DNA from: Chitinophaga rhizophila
GTDB taxonomy: Bacteria; Bacteroidota; Bacteroidia; Chitinophagales; Chitinophagaceae
Length of the DNA: 64,000 nt
Assembly (NCBI RefSeq): GCF_019492185.1
Contig: NZ_JAICCF010000004.1
Span: 1,116,001 to 1,180,000, forward strand
Reading direction: 5' to 3'
Below the pieces are notes generated by a model that worked only from the letters and a program-made list of their open reading frames with translations, was not told where the DNA came from and ran no database searches. Both the position numbers and the translations under genes were made by a program. Shown here in pieces: positions 9,269 to 17,379 of the stretch (the first letter of the stretch is position 1; each line of letters starts with the position of its first letter).

Positions 9269-9823
9269 ATGGCAGATGCATATGTAGGCGAAATAAGAGC
9301 CTTTGCATTTAATTTTACCCCCTCGGGATGGCTTCCCTGTAATGGAGACCTCTATTCCATCCAGACACATTCCACCTTATTTTCGTTATTGGGCACGTAT
9401 TACGGCGGCAATGGAAGTACTACTTTCGGTGTCCCTGACCTGCGTGGTGTTGCAGCAATTGGTATCAATGTGCAGAATCCCTCATTCGGTACTCCCGGCA
9501 TAAAAGGCGGCAGTGAGGGCGTTACACTGACAACCAATACCATACCCGCACACACACACATGATGCAGGCAGTGGTACGTACAGCGCAACCGCAAACGGC
9601 AGCCGCTACTCCGACGCCAGGTCCGAATGCCTACCTCACTAATGCGTACACTACAGGTCTCAACAGAGGTATTGTGGTATACTCCAATAATGCAGGAGGT
9701 ATTGCGCTTAATCCACAAACGATTGGTGTTACTGGTGGCACAACACCACACGAAAACAGAGACCCTTATCTGGCTATGACTTACTGTATATGCGCCGAAG
9801 GCGTATACCCTCAACGCCCCTGA
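9269..9823 (+). CDS. Phage tail collar domain protein 1 (MdpB-like)
   Basis: 184 aa with the tail-collar architecture of short tail fibres and of the so-called microcystin-dependent MdpB proteins. N-terminal collar: GEIRAFAFN, SGWLPCNG near residue 20, LLGTYYGGNGSTTFGVPDLRG at about 42-62. Middle: Thr/Gly/Asn-rich stretch with PAHTH. C-terminus: PHENRDPYLAMTYCICAEG. No signal peptide. First of three tandem paralogues and followed by a formyltransferase-like gene; no sheath, tube or baseplate genes are in the window, so this is not a visible prophage. Role unknown. Confidence 0.85.
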   Translation: MADAYVGEIRAFAFNFTPSGWLPCNGDLYSIQTHSTLFSLLGTYYGGNGSTTFGVPDLRGVAAIGINVQNPSFGTPGIKGGSEGVTLTTNTIPAHTHMMQAVVRTAQPQTAAATPTPGPNAYLTNAYTTGLNRGIVVYSNNAGGIALNPQTIGVTGGTTPHENRDPYLAMTYCICAEGVYPQRP

Positions 9824-9863
9824 TTATTCTTCTCATTTACTCACCTTATCTTACCCAACACAC

Positions 9864-10415
9864 ATGGAAAATTATCTCGGAGAGATCCGTCTGTTCCCTT
9901 ATACTCAGATACCCAGAGGCTGGGTGCCCTGTAACGGACAAACGCTTGGCATTGCACAGAACCAGGCACTGTTTGCCCTCTTGGGCGTATACTATGGCGG
10001 TAATGGCACCACCAATTTTCTGCTGCCTAACCTCAACGGGCGCACTATAGTAGGCACTGGCCAAAGCACCAGCAGCACTACCTATAATATCGGCCAGGCA
10101 GGAGGCGCAGAAACTGTCACGCTGACAACCAGCAATCTTGCAGCACACTCCCACCCGCTTAGAGCAAATGTCTCTTATGACCAGGGTAGCCCTAACACCA
10201 ATTTCTTCGGTAACGCTAATACGCCTACCAGTCCGACTCAACCTGCGCAGAACACGGGTACCGTTAACCTATACGCCCCTGCCGGCACCGGTCTGGTTAA
10301 TATGGCACCATGCATCACGAGCACAGGTAACAACCTGCCGCACGAAAACAGGATGCCTTACCTCGCATTGATCTACTGCATCGCTACACAGGGCATTTTC
10401 CCATCACGTAACTGA
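9864..10415 (+). CDS. Phage tail collar domain protein 2 (MdpB-like)
   Basis: 183 aa, same architecture as its neighbours: GEIRLFPYTQIPRGWVPCNG at the N-terminus, LLGVYYGGNGTTNFLLPNLNG at 39-59, a variable Asn/Thr/Pro-rich middle (about 95-150), and NLPHENRMPYLALIYCIATQG at the end. It starts 40 bp after copy 1 and is clearly a tandem duplicate with a diverged middle, the part expected to be surface-exposed. Probably co-transcribed with copies 1 and 3. Confidence 0.85.
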   Translation: MENYLGEIRLFPYTQIPRGWVPCNGQTLGIAQNQALFALLGVYYGGNGTTNFLLPNLNGRTIVGTGQSTSSTTYNIGQAGGAETVTLTTSNLAAHSHPLRANVSYDQGSPNTNFFGNANTPTSPTQPAQNTGTVNLYAPAGTGLVNMAPCITSTGNNLPHENRMPYLALIYCIATQGIFPSRN

Positions 10416-10439
10416 TTACTAAACGACAAAACTTATTCT

Positions 10440-11018
10440 ATGGATAATTATATAGGAGAGATCAGATTGTTTGCCGGAAACTTTGCACCTGTAGGGTGGG
10501 ATGTATGCGACGGCAGACTACTCGCCATTAGTCAGTATGAAGCACTCTTTGTACTGCTGGGTACTCAATATGGCGGAGATGGCATCACTACATTTGCCCT
10601 CCCCGACCTTCGTGTGCGGATACCTGTTGGTACAGGGCAAATGAACGGCACTGGCGGAAATGGCAACTATATACTTGGACAGTCAGCCGGCACTCCGAAT
10701 GTCACATTACTGACAAGCAACCTGCCTGGTCATACACATCCGCTGGTAGCAATAAATACAGCCGCTACAACCGGAGATCCTAACAATAATATGCTGGCTG
10801 TCTCCAATGGCAACAACAATACCGGACCGACAGCCTATCCTGACGTGAATCTGTATACCACCCTGCCGCTGCCTGCAGGCGGTACCACTGTACCCAATGC
10901 CTTGTTGGATCCGTTGGCGATATCTCCTGCCGGAGGTACACAGCCACATGACAATATGATGCCTTATCTCACGATCAATTACATCATAGCATTATACGGT
11001 ATATTCCCAAGTAACTAA
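10440..11018 (+). CDS. Phage tail collar domain protein 3 (MdpB-like)
   Basis: 192 aa, third tandem copy, starting 24 bp after copy 2. Collar motifs: GEIRLFAGNFAPVGWDVCDG, LLGTQYGGDGITTFALPDLR. C-terminus: TQPHDNMMPYLTINYIIALYG. It keeps the HTHP-like turn (GHTHPL) but lacks the Cys of the C-terminal IYC motif found in the other two. The middle contains a longer Asn/Thr-rich loop. It is followed after 14 bp by the formyltransferase-fold gene, suggesting a four-gene operon. Confidence 0.85.
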   Translation: MDNYIGEIRLFAGNFAPVGWDVCDGRLLAISQYEALFVLLGTQYGGDGITTFALPDLRVRIPVGTGQMNGTGGNGNYILGQSAGTPNVTLLTSNLPGHTHPLVAINTAATTGDPNNNMLAVSNGNNNTGPTAYPDVNLYTTLPLPAGGTTVPNALLDPLAISPAGGTQPHDNMMPYLTINYIIALYGIFPSN

Positions 11019-11032
11019 TTGTACTATCATTC

Positions 11033-11938
11033 ATGAAAATAGGCATTATTTCCGGCGGGGATCACTTCCTGCAGCTCGCCTACACACTTGCAAGCCAGCG
11101 CTTGCAAGTGTGTATCTTTTTTTCACCTACCGAAGACATTCAGGCACAGCATAAAGTGCAGGCTTTTGCACAATCGTATAGTTTATCTGTTCAGTTAGAA
11201 AAAGACACGGCTAACGATGTCTACAACTGGATAGAGCGTATACGTCCGGATGTACTGTTTGTATATGGTTACCGCTATCTGCTGGATGTAAAACGGCTGG
11301 CTGCTACACCGGCATTTAACATTCACCCCGGACCATTACCTTCCTTCCGCGGACCATCGCCCGTGTTCTGGCAATTGAAGATGGGACAACCAATGCTAGG
11401 TTTTTCCATTCACATACTATCAGACAAGTTTGATGCAGGGCAGGTAGTCTGGGAGCGAACAATACCCGACCAGCCGCATTATCATTACGCAGCAGTTCAA
11501 CAGGTGTGCAGTCAGTTATGTATAGAAGGAGTGATCAGTATACTGGCAATGCTGAAGCAAGGTATGCCATTGCCCAATGTGCAGACTGTACAACGCATGC
11601 ACAAGTATTATAAACGGCCTTTGTTAAAGGACGTGATGATTGATTGGAACAGGATGTCTCCGGTAGAAATATGCAACCTGATAAGAGCCTGCAACCCTTG
11701 GAATAAGGGAGCCATTACTGTGTTTAATGGCCAGGAGCTGAAGCTGATGGACGGCTCCCTGACAGGTACGCAGACAGATATGCTACCAGGTACTATCCTA
11801 TGGCAGGATGATAGCTTCCAGATAGCCTGTGCCGGGGGCCGCACAATCAGAACTAATATGCTGTATCTAGCCGATGCGTACCTGCCCGCTTATCACGCCG
11901 GCATGTACGGATTACAACATGGCATTAAACTCGGTTAA
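11033..11938 (+). CDS. Formyltransferase-family protein
   Basis: 301 aa with the fold of methionyl-tRNA/GAR formyltransferases. The catalytic triad is visible: Asn96 and His98 in FNIHPGPLPSFRG and Asp134 in DKFDAGQV. It also has the C-terminal module of Fmt-like proteins (about 200-300). It is probably not housekeeping Fmt: its N-terminus and its position at the end of the tail-collar operon point to a specialised formyl transfer, for example onto an amino sugar or a small metabolite. Substrate unknown. Its stop is only 2 bp from the stop of the convergent lasso precursor gene. Confidence 0.75.
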   Translation: MKIGIISGGDHFLQLAYTLASQRLQVCIFFSPTEDIQAQHKVQAFAQSYSLSVQLEKDTANDVYNWIERIRPDVLFVYGYRYLLDVKRLAATPAFNIHPGPLPSFRGPSPVFWQLKMGQPMLGFSIHILSDKFDAGQVVWERTIPDQPHYHYAAVQQVCSQLCIEGVISILAMLKQGMPLPNVQTVQRMHKYYKRPLLKDVMIDWNRMSPVEICNLIRACNPWNKGAITVFNGQELKLMDGSLTGTQTDMLPGTILWQDDSFQIACAGGRTIRTNMLYLADAYLPAYHAGMYGLQHGIKLG

Positions 11939-11940
11939 GG

Positions 11941-12069
11941 TCAGGTGCTGATTTCAGAAGCAAAGTCAAATCCTGCTTCTCCTGCGCCAAGTGTGACCTC
12001 ATTGATGGGAAGTACTGTCATGTCCGGGGTCTCCCAGGTAAGTTTCGGTTGAGCTGTTTCGTTTTTCAT
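11941..12069 (-). CDS. Lasso peptide precursor (42 aa)
   Basis: Short gene found by reading the 156-bp gap between the cyclase gene and the formyltransferase gene. Leader of 27 residues starting MKNETAQPKLTW, with the lasso-leader landmarks Trp12, Pro15, Leu20, Ile22 and Thr26. Thr26 is at the -2 position required by the B2 protease. Predicted core, residues 28-42: GAGEAGFDFASEIST. Gly1 and Asp8 would form an 8-member macrolactam ring, leaving a 7-residue tail ending Ser-Thr. The start is the ATG at 12069, 25 bp after the cyclase stop; the gene is last in the minus-strand operon. Core boundaries are inferred from family rules. Confidence is high from motif plus context. Confidence 0.88.
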   Translation of the reverse strand: MKNETAQPKLTWETPDMTVLPINEVTLGAGEAGFDFASEIST

Positions 12070-12094
12070 ATTGTGAGATTGGTATTAAATGAAG

Positions 12095-13936
12095 TTATGA
12101 AAACTTATCCTCAAAAACATAACCATTTTTCTGTAGTCGGTCAATAATCGTACTGCATATTGAGGCCTGTGTCATTCTGATCATAGCGAGTTCATCTCCG
12201 CCGGCTAAACGTTGCAGGGCCGCCTTTGAGAAATAACGATTAAATGGCAGTGTATTGTCAGCAGCAGCTATCTCTGCTTTCACCCTGGGAATATCCGCTT
12301 TAATGCGTGAAAGGAAATCAGGCGCATACATACCTTTATCCCTCCGCCAGCATATCTTATCAGGCAGCAATTCCTGCATAGCATGGCGTAGCAGGCTGCG
12401 TTTGTAACCATTGTGGATGAAGGTCTGTTCAGGAATATCCATCATTAACTCGAGGATGTGCCTGTCAAGTAAAGGCACTGCAGAGGATATCCCATATCCC
12501 CGGTTGCGCCCTGCAAGTACCGCGGGCAACTGACCTGTACGCCCACTGACAATATTCTCCATCATATAGGTTTGAATATTACGCACTGGTCTGAAGTCGA
12601 GCGAGGATTTGTATTGCTGCAAAAAGGCAGGTTGTAAGGCTGTATTTTTAACCATTTTTCGTTGTCTGCCGCGCCACATCCGGTACAAGGCGGCGTGTAC
12701 AGCAATCTCCCGCTTCATCACCTGCAAAGGGTGTAAATTTTCTTTAGCTACAAACGAGCGGATCATTGTATATACATCTTTTACGCGGCCTTTCATCAAC
12801 ATATTGTAGATCACAGGATGCCCCTGCCAGGACACCCAGTGATCGCCGCCATAGCCGGTGAAGAGCACGCCTGTCTCTTCCTGCTGCGCTGCTTTGAGGA
12901 TGGCATGGTCCATATAATGAAATGCATTAGGAAAGGTCTCATCATAATTGAAAGCATTGAGTGTATTATCAAGGGGACTACCGTCACTGGCATGGACATA
13001 CATCTGGATAATATTATTGTAATGTTCGCCCATTATGTCGATATAGACACGCTCATCCTTTCCTGCTGTATTATCGGGTAGAACAGAAGAAAACGCATAC
13101 AGCGGTCTGTTTTGCTGAGCCAGTTCCTTTGCTAATATAGCAGCGATTGCAGATGAATCGAGTCCGCCGCTTAAGGTTATACCTACCTTACCAGATGCAG
13201 GTATTCTATTACGTATGGCAGTATGCATGACTTCGCGCAATGCGGTTGCACATTCATTGAAAGAAGTGAAGGAATATTTACCTGGAGCCGGTTGCCAGTA
13301 TTTTTTGATGGAGGTTGTTTTGTTTTCCAGCCTCAGATAATTTCCTCCGCATAAGGCATAGACATCTTTTGTAAAGGTAAGTGCAGGCGAACCCTGGCGA
13401 AAATGATAGGCGATCAGACTGTCTGCGTTAAAGACGTGTGGCAGTGGCTTTACTGTCAATATTGCATTAAGTGTAGAGCTGAATATGAATACATCAGGTG
13501 CATCATAATAGTATAGCGGCCTGAATCCGACATGATCTGTTGCCAGCAGCAACCGTCGTGTCGCCTGTTCCCAGATGCAGAATGCATATTCTCCTTCGAG
13601 GTGATGCAAACAGCTACTCCCCCATTTCCGGTATGCGCCCAGCAATAGTTCTTTATCTGTGGCAGATGGATCTGCACCGGTCTGGCGCAATATATACATA
13701 CGGTTATCAATACGCACATCCGCCGCTACGACCAGGCCATCAGTAATTAAAGGAGCAGCAAGATGATTAGCTGTACTTAAGGCACCAGGATGCCATTGTC
13801 CGATGAGGACGTGACCGTCTATCCAGTTTGCGCCGTGGGTGAGTTGCCGCTGATGGAACACATGAGTGATTGTTGTGTCGATGGCAGGAGTAACTGGTTG
13901 TCCGCTTTTGTAGATAATACCGAAGATGCCCGTCAT
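12095..13936 (-). CDS. Lasso peptide cyclase (asparagine synthetase-like, C protein)
   Basis: 613 aa, asparagine synthetase B fold. It adenylates the side chain of the ring Asp/Glu of the precursor and closes the macrolactam. Seen: N-terminal glutaminase-like domain (1 to about 210) that begins M-T-G-I-F-G, so the catalytic Cys2 of true AsnB is missing, as expected for lasso cyclases. The PP-loop SGGLDSS is at 256-262, with YGGDHW in the synthetase domain. The closest alternative is an ordinary AsnB, but the missing Cys and the adjacent B1, B2 and precursor genes argue for the cyclase. Start at 13936, 3 bp after the B2 stop. Confidence 0.92.
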   Translation of the reverse strand: MTGIFGIIYKSGQPVTPAIDTTITHVFHQRQLTHGANWIDGHVLIGQWHPGALSTANHLAAPLITDGLVVAADVRIDNRMYILRQTGADPSATDKELLLGAYRKWGSSCLHHLEGEYAFCIWEQATRRLLLATDHVGFRPLYYYDAPDVFIFSSTLNAILTVKPLPHVFNADSLIAYHFRQGSPALTFTKDVYALCGGNYLRLENKTTSIKKYWQPAPGKYSFTSFNECATALREVMHTAIRNRIPASGKVGITLSGGLDSSAIAAILAKELAQQNRPLYAFSSVLPDNTAGKDERVYIDIMGEHYNNIIQMYVHASDGSPLDNTLNAFNYDETFPNAFHYMDHAILKAAQQEETGVLFTGYGGDHWVSWQGHPVIYNMLMKGRVKDVYTMIRSFVAKENLHPLQVMKREIAVHAALYRMWRGRQRKMVKNTALQPAFLQQYKSSLDFRPVRNIQTYMMENIVSGRTGQLPAVLAGRNRGYGISSAVPLLDRHILELMMDIPEQTFIHNGYKRSLLRHAMQELLPDKICWRRDKGMYAPDFLSRIKADIPRVKAEIAAADNTLPFNRYFSKAALQRLAGGDELAMIRMTQASICSTIIDRLQKNGYVFEDKFS

Positions 13937-13939
13937 GTA

Positions 13940-14350
13940 TCAGTTTTTAAAGCGTGCAATGACCTTATACTGTTCAGTGCCGTTACCACCAGTGATGATG
14001 ATCCCTTCACTCTCCAACCATGCATGTGCCTTTATAGCATCCCCTGTTTTATTGACGCCAAAGAAGACAATACCAGACATCCGCCGGTAGCGCAGCATGA
14101 ACTTTCCTGCCAGCGCCTGTTCAAAACATCTGGTACGCCAGGGGGCACAGGCAGCAGCTCTGCTGATAGCCGCCCTGATACGCTGTGAACGGGCAGTGGT
14201 CCGAAGAGGAGCTGGCGGTGATGAAGATATGTTCTCTCCCAGGAAAGGAGCGATTTTTCTGAAGGGCATACATATAAGCATCACACGGGCAACGCCAAGG
14301 CAACACCAGGCTTCAGCAAACAGACAGGATGCGCGCACAAATTTCTTCAT
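13940..14350 (-). CDS. Lasso peptide leader protease (B2, transglutaminase-like)
   Basis: 136 aa, the usual size of stand-alone B2 proteins. This cysteine protease cuts the leader after the Thr-x site, freeing Gly1 for cyclisation. Seen: Trp71 and Cys75 in PWRTRCFEQAL, an FFGV strand, and His109 in AHAWLE, the Cys and His of the papain-like triad. The third acidic residue is not obvious. It is packed between the cyclase gene (3 bp) and the kinase-like gene (1 bp), so translation is probably coupled. It needs the separate recognition protein B1 encoded divergently at 15324. Confidence 0.88.
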   Translation of the reverse strand: MKKFVRASCLFAEAWCCLGVARVMLICMPFRKIAPFLGENISSSPPAPLRTTARSQRIRAAISRAAACAPWRTRCFEQALAGKFMLRYRRMSGIVFFGVNKTGDAIKAHAWLESEGIIITGGNGTEQYKVIARFKN

Positions 14351-14351
14351 A

Positions 14352-15248
14352 TTAAAATATGGATGTAACAGTAGCTAATAATTCCTCAGGCTCGCAATGC
14401 AGAGGTCGCGTAATAAGATGCGTATCAGCCTGCCGTGTCAGGGCGCTGATGGTATTAAAGCAAACACCACGTATAAATGGTTGTCTGAAAAGGGCCGGTT
14501 TATAGATATGCTGCACTACTTGCGTGAACGCATTGCTACCAATCAGCCTTTGATGGTCTATAGCCGTCACATCTCCGGTAGCCAGTAAGATGATCCTGTT
14601 GACGGGATAAGGCTCTGTATCAAAGTCCTGGTGGAAGAAAATGCCGTATTTCTCTATTCCTGGCATTACGGGAAACGAGCGATCTTCCAACTGCAGGGTC
14701 TGCAGCGATTGTTCCCATAGCTTTAACATAGGATAAGCCGCGATACCACTTACCTGTTCATCACCAGGTAACTGCCTAAGTACGGTCACATCATCTGTGA
14801 ATATGCGATAATGCTTATCCTGCAAACCAGCAAGCGTTGTTGACTTACCTGCCCCTGACCGGCCACAGATCAATGTAAGCGCTCCCGCTTCTACAATTCC
14901 GGCAGCATGCAGCGGTACCTGCTTGCGTTGTTGCAAAACACCGGCCATGGCTCCTGCTAAAACAAACATCCGTAATATGCGCTCTTCAATTTTTGCAGTA
15001 ACTGGCGCAATAATAATCTGTTTACCATGTGCTATATAGTAGGAGGCTATACCGGGTACGGTGAACAGCAGTTCGTAATCATTGAGAGTATAGGTGATAT
15101 GACCTGTTGAAAATGAAGCCGACGCATGTATAAGTGGAATACTTCCGATAGTGATCGTGACATCCGTATGCGACGAAGTGGCCGGCATCAGCTCAGGGAA
15201 TTTGATAGAGGAAGTAATGAGTAGGCCAAAGCCCCAATATTTATACAT
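14352..15248 (-). CDS. HPr kinase-like lasso peptide kinase
   Basis: 298 aa, HprK C-terminal-like P-loop kinase. Seen: PLHAAGIV at 112-119, Walker A GRSGAGKST at 129-137, and the acidic pair TDD at 151-153. It has no HPr-binding N-terminal domain like that of true HprK/P. Such kinases in Firmicutes lasso clusters of the paeninodin type phosphorylate the C-terminal Ser of the precursor; here the core ends Ser-Thr, so phosphorylation of Ser14 or Thr15 is a reasonable inference. It is first gene of the K-B2-C-A operon. A TATGTTTG box (15324-15317, minus) could be its -7 element, but no matching -33 is seen. Confidence 0.82.
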   Translation of the reverse strand: MYKYWGFGLLITSSIKFPELMPATSSHTDVTITIGSIPLIHASASFSTGHITYTLNDYELLFTVPGIASYYIAHGKQIIIAPVTAKIEERILRMFVLAGAMAGVLQQRKQVPLHAAGIVEAGALTLICGRSGAGKSTTLAGLQDKHYRIFTDDVTVLRQLPGDEQVSGIAAYPMLKLWEQSLQTLQLEDRSFPVMPGIEKYGIFFHQDFDTEPYPVNRIILLATGDVTAIDHQRLIGSNAFTQVVQHIYKPALFRQPFIRGVCFNTISALTRQADTHLITRPLHCEPEELLATVTSIF

Positions 15249-15323
15249 GGATGATGAACTATTTCGGGTCGTGTGATGTTACAAATACTATATACACGCA
15301 ACTTATCATTAATGTTCAAACAT

Positions 15324-15623
15324 ATGTCAGAAAGTGTACAATTGCCCCTATGTAAAGAGACGATCATACGTCGCAACGAGCGCAACTTCCTGGTCAGTCG
15401 CGTAGGCGAAGAGGTGGTACTGATGGACGTCCACAACGGGCAATATATAGGTCTCAATGCAATTGGCAGCGTTATCTGGGAAAAGCTGGAACAACCTGTA
15501 TCTGTTCACGACGTAGTGCATGCATTAACACAGGAATATGCCATCAGCATGCAATTGTGTGAACAGGAAACCCTATTATTCCTTCAAAAGATGATGCAGC
15601 ACCGCATGCTGATTGTTGACTAA
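15324..15623 (+). CDS. PqqD-like lasso leader recognition protein (B1)
   Basis: About 99 aa, a RiPP recognition element that binds the precursor leader and presents it to B2. Seen: NGQYIGLNAIGSVIWEKLEQ near the centre followed by VHDVVHALTQEY, the typical PqqD pattern of three beta strands and helices. The ATG at 15324 (MSESVQL) gives the normal length; in-frame upstream codons at 15273-15312 would add an atypical extension. It is divergent from the kinase gene (75 bp between starts) and followed by the nucleotidyltransferase after 4 bp. Splitting B1 onto the other strand from B2 and C is somewhat unusual. Confidence 0.85.
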   Translation: MSESVQLPLCKETIIRRNERNFLVSRVGEEVVLMDVHNGQYIGLNAIGSVIWEKLEQPVSVHDVVHALTQEYAISMQLCEQETLLFLQKMMQHRMLIVD

Positions 15624-15627
15624 CCTT

Positions 15628-16734
15628 ATGCTTAATAACGAAGTCGCTGTAGTATGCCTATGCTGCAGGGTATACCTGCAAACCAGCACCATTTCCGAAC
15701 TAAAAGCCTTCTTAAGCCTGCATCCCATCCGTTGGAAACAGGTATATCAGCTCTGTGCTATGCATAGAGTAAGACCAGTTGTTTTGCAGGTATTGTGTCA
15801 GTTGGCGCAGGAAGTACCAAAGGAAATCTTACAGCTCTTCCGGAATTATTGCCGGGAGTTCCTGTTATTTGCTGCAGATCGTAAAATGGAAGCAGACAGG
15901 ATTGTTGGATTATTACAGGCACAGGGAATAGCAGCCAGGTTGTATAAAGGGACTGAATGTGCCATGCTGCTTTACCGGGATATTGGCATGCGGGAGTTCA
16001 CAGACATGGACATTATTATTGAGGATAAACAGCTCCGGGCGGTGACTGACCTGATGCTGGCGGAAGGGTATGAGATGCAGCAGGCAGCTTATTTCAGGCG
16101 CTTTCCAACCCGTTACAAACGCCAGCTAAAGGATATTGCATTTGGAAAGCGTTGTCCGCGAGGCAGGCGGTTCAGCTTTGAATTTCACTATCGCCCTACT
16201 AAACCGTTGATGCCTGTACAATATACATTCAGCGAATTGCTGGGTCCTGATTACCTAAACCGCAATTACAACAACCAGGATTATTATACCCTGTTACTGC
16301 TTAATAATGGGGCCAGCGATTTCTTTCCGCATTTGCGTTCTCTGCTGGATATGGCATTAATCTGGCAAAAAGAGCAAGTTACTCCGCCAGCAGGACTAAA
16401 ACCCTATGATATCCTTTGGCGACAACTGGCACACACATTACTGGGCTTTGATACCCACCAGCAACCACCGGCCCACAATAATACATACCACTTGCTGCTT
16501 CGGCGCTTGCAACAGCCGCAACTACCGGGAAAATATACCTTTTTGCAACAAGCATATGTAAATCTGGCAAATGCAGAAACAGTTAAGGAAAAAAGCCGGC
16601 TGCTACAGCAGTATTTACTGTTCCTGCTGCGACCGAATGGGAACGATATCGAAACATACAAGTTACCTTATCCCGCGTATTATTTCACTAAGCCGTTACG
16701 GCTGACTTTCAATCTGCTACGCCGCATTGGATAA
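15628..16734 (+). CDS. Nucleotidyltransferase-family protein of the lasso cluster
   Basis: 368 aa, NTP_transf_5-like nucleotidyltransferase fold. Seen: LYKGTECAMLLYRDIGMREFTDMDIII near residues 110-136, with the Asp-x-Asp metal site in FTDMDI. Members recur in lasso and other RiPP clusters next to HPr-kinase-like genes, and a tailoring role (nucleotidyl or phosphoryl transfer) has been suggested for them; the reaction is not known here. Starts with the ATG at 15628, 4 bp after B1. The C-terminal half (about 200-368) is helical and Leu/Gln-rich with no motif I can name. Confidence 0.75.
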   Translation: MLNNEVAVVCLCCRVYLQTSTISELKAFLSLHPIRWKQVYQLCAMHRVRPVVLQVLCQLAQEVPKEILQLFRNYCREFLLFAADRKMEADRIVGLLQAQGIAARLYKGTECAMLLYRDIGMREFTDMDIIIEDKQLRAVTDLMLAEGYEMQQAAYFRRFPTRYKRQLKDIAFGKRCPRGRRFSFEFHYRPTKPLMPVQYTFSELLGPDYLNRNYNNQDYYTLLLLNNGASDFFPHLRSLLDMALIWQKEQVTPPAGLKPYDILWRQLAHTLLGFDTHQQPPAHNNTYHLLLRRLQQPQLPGKYTFLQQAYVNLANAETVKEKSRLLQQYLLFLLRPNGNDIETYKLPYPAYYFTKPLRLTFNLLRRIG

Positions 16735-16844
16735 CCTTATAAGCCTGATTTATCCATAGGTATCCCCGGGATGACCATATAAAGCAATTCGCATATGTTC
16801 ACTGGTTTCTGTATTTTTACTGTGGACAAACCAAAGACACAACT

Positions 16845-17330
16845 ATGTTACAGGTATACAGGAATCTTTATGTAGGGACAAATACTGATTGCCATGACGA
16901 GCAGCTGGGATTTGCAACAATTCATGCCTGTAAAGAGCCTTGTCACCGTCAGGCGGTGGGATACAAAGGAAACCTTAAGTCGAGTCATGCTTCTTACCTG
17001 ATGCACCTGCATGGCGACCGTCATTTGTATCTAAACATGGTAGATATGGACCAGGAATTTCTGCCGCAATATACCCACCCGATTATGGAAAGATGTATGT
17101 TATTCATTGACCGCCATATAGCGGACAAAAAGGTGTTGGTACACTGTAACTGGGGTATTTCCCGCTCTCCTTCCATTGCTTTATTATATATGGCCAGAAA
17201 AAAAGCCATTAGTGACATCAGTTATGATATGGCCAGAAACGATTTCAGCGCCATTTACCAGGCATATACACCTGGCAACGGTATATCTGCTTACCTTGAC
17301 AGATATTGGCAAAATCTGCTTTCAATCTGA
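16845..17330 (+). CDS. Dual-specificity/tyrosine-type protein phosphatase
   Basis: 161 aa with the Cys-based phosphatase signature HCNWGISRSP (CX5R, near residues 98-107) and a candidate general acid Asp in MVDMDQEF about 30 residues before. This is a DSP-like catalytic core without extra domains, likely cytoplasmic. It lies 110 bp after the lasso nucleotidyltransferase on the same strand. A function in removing a phosphate put on by the lasso kinase is an attractive but untested idea; it may instead be an unrelated gene. Confidence 0.8.
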   Translation: MLQVYRNLYVGTNTDCHDEQLGFATIHACKEPCHRQAVGYKGNLKSSHASYLMHLHGDRHLYLNMVDMDQEFLPQYTHPIMERCMLFIDRHIADKKVLVHCNWGISRSPSIALLYMARKKAISDISYDMARNDFSAIYQAYTPGNGISAYLDRYWQNLLSI

Positions 17331-17379
17331 TAATCAGGCGCAATAATGCGCCTTGCGAACTCCACTGTTGACCAAAAAA

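Noticed and set aside
9269-11018. Prophage or contractile injection system
   Set aside because: Only tail-collar domains are present. No capsid, terminase, tube, sheath, baseplate or integrase genes are nearby, so a phage or injection machine is not supported.
12095-13936. Housekeeping asparagine synthetase B
   Set aside because: The protein starts M-T-G instead of M-C-G, so the glutaminase Cys is lacking, and it sits among B1, B2 and a precursor; the lasso cyclase reading explains all of this.
13456-15457. Alternative lasso precursor candidates in the cluster (short frames at 13456-13719 and 15188-15457)
   Set aside because: They overlap the cyclase or kinase and B1 genes and lack the Trp...Pro...Leu...Thr leader pattern with a Gly-led core; the 11941-12069 peptide has all of these.
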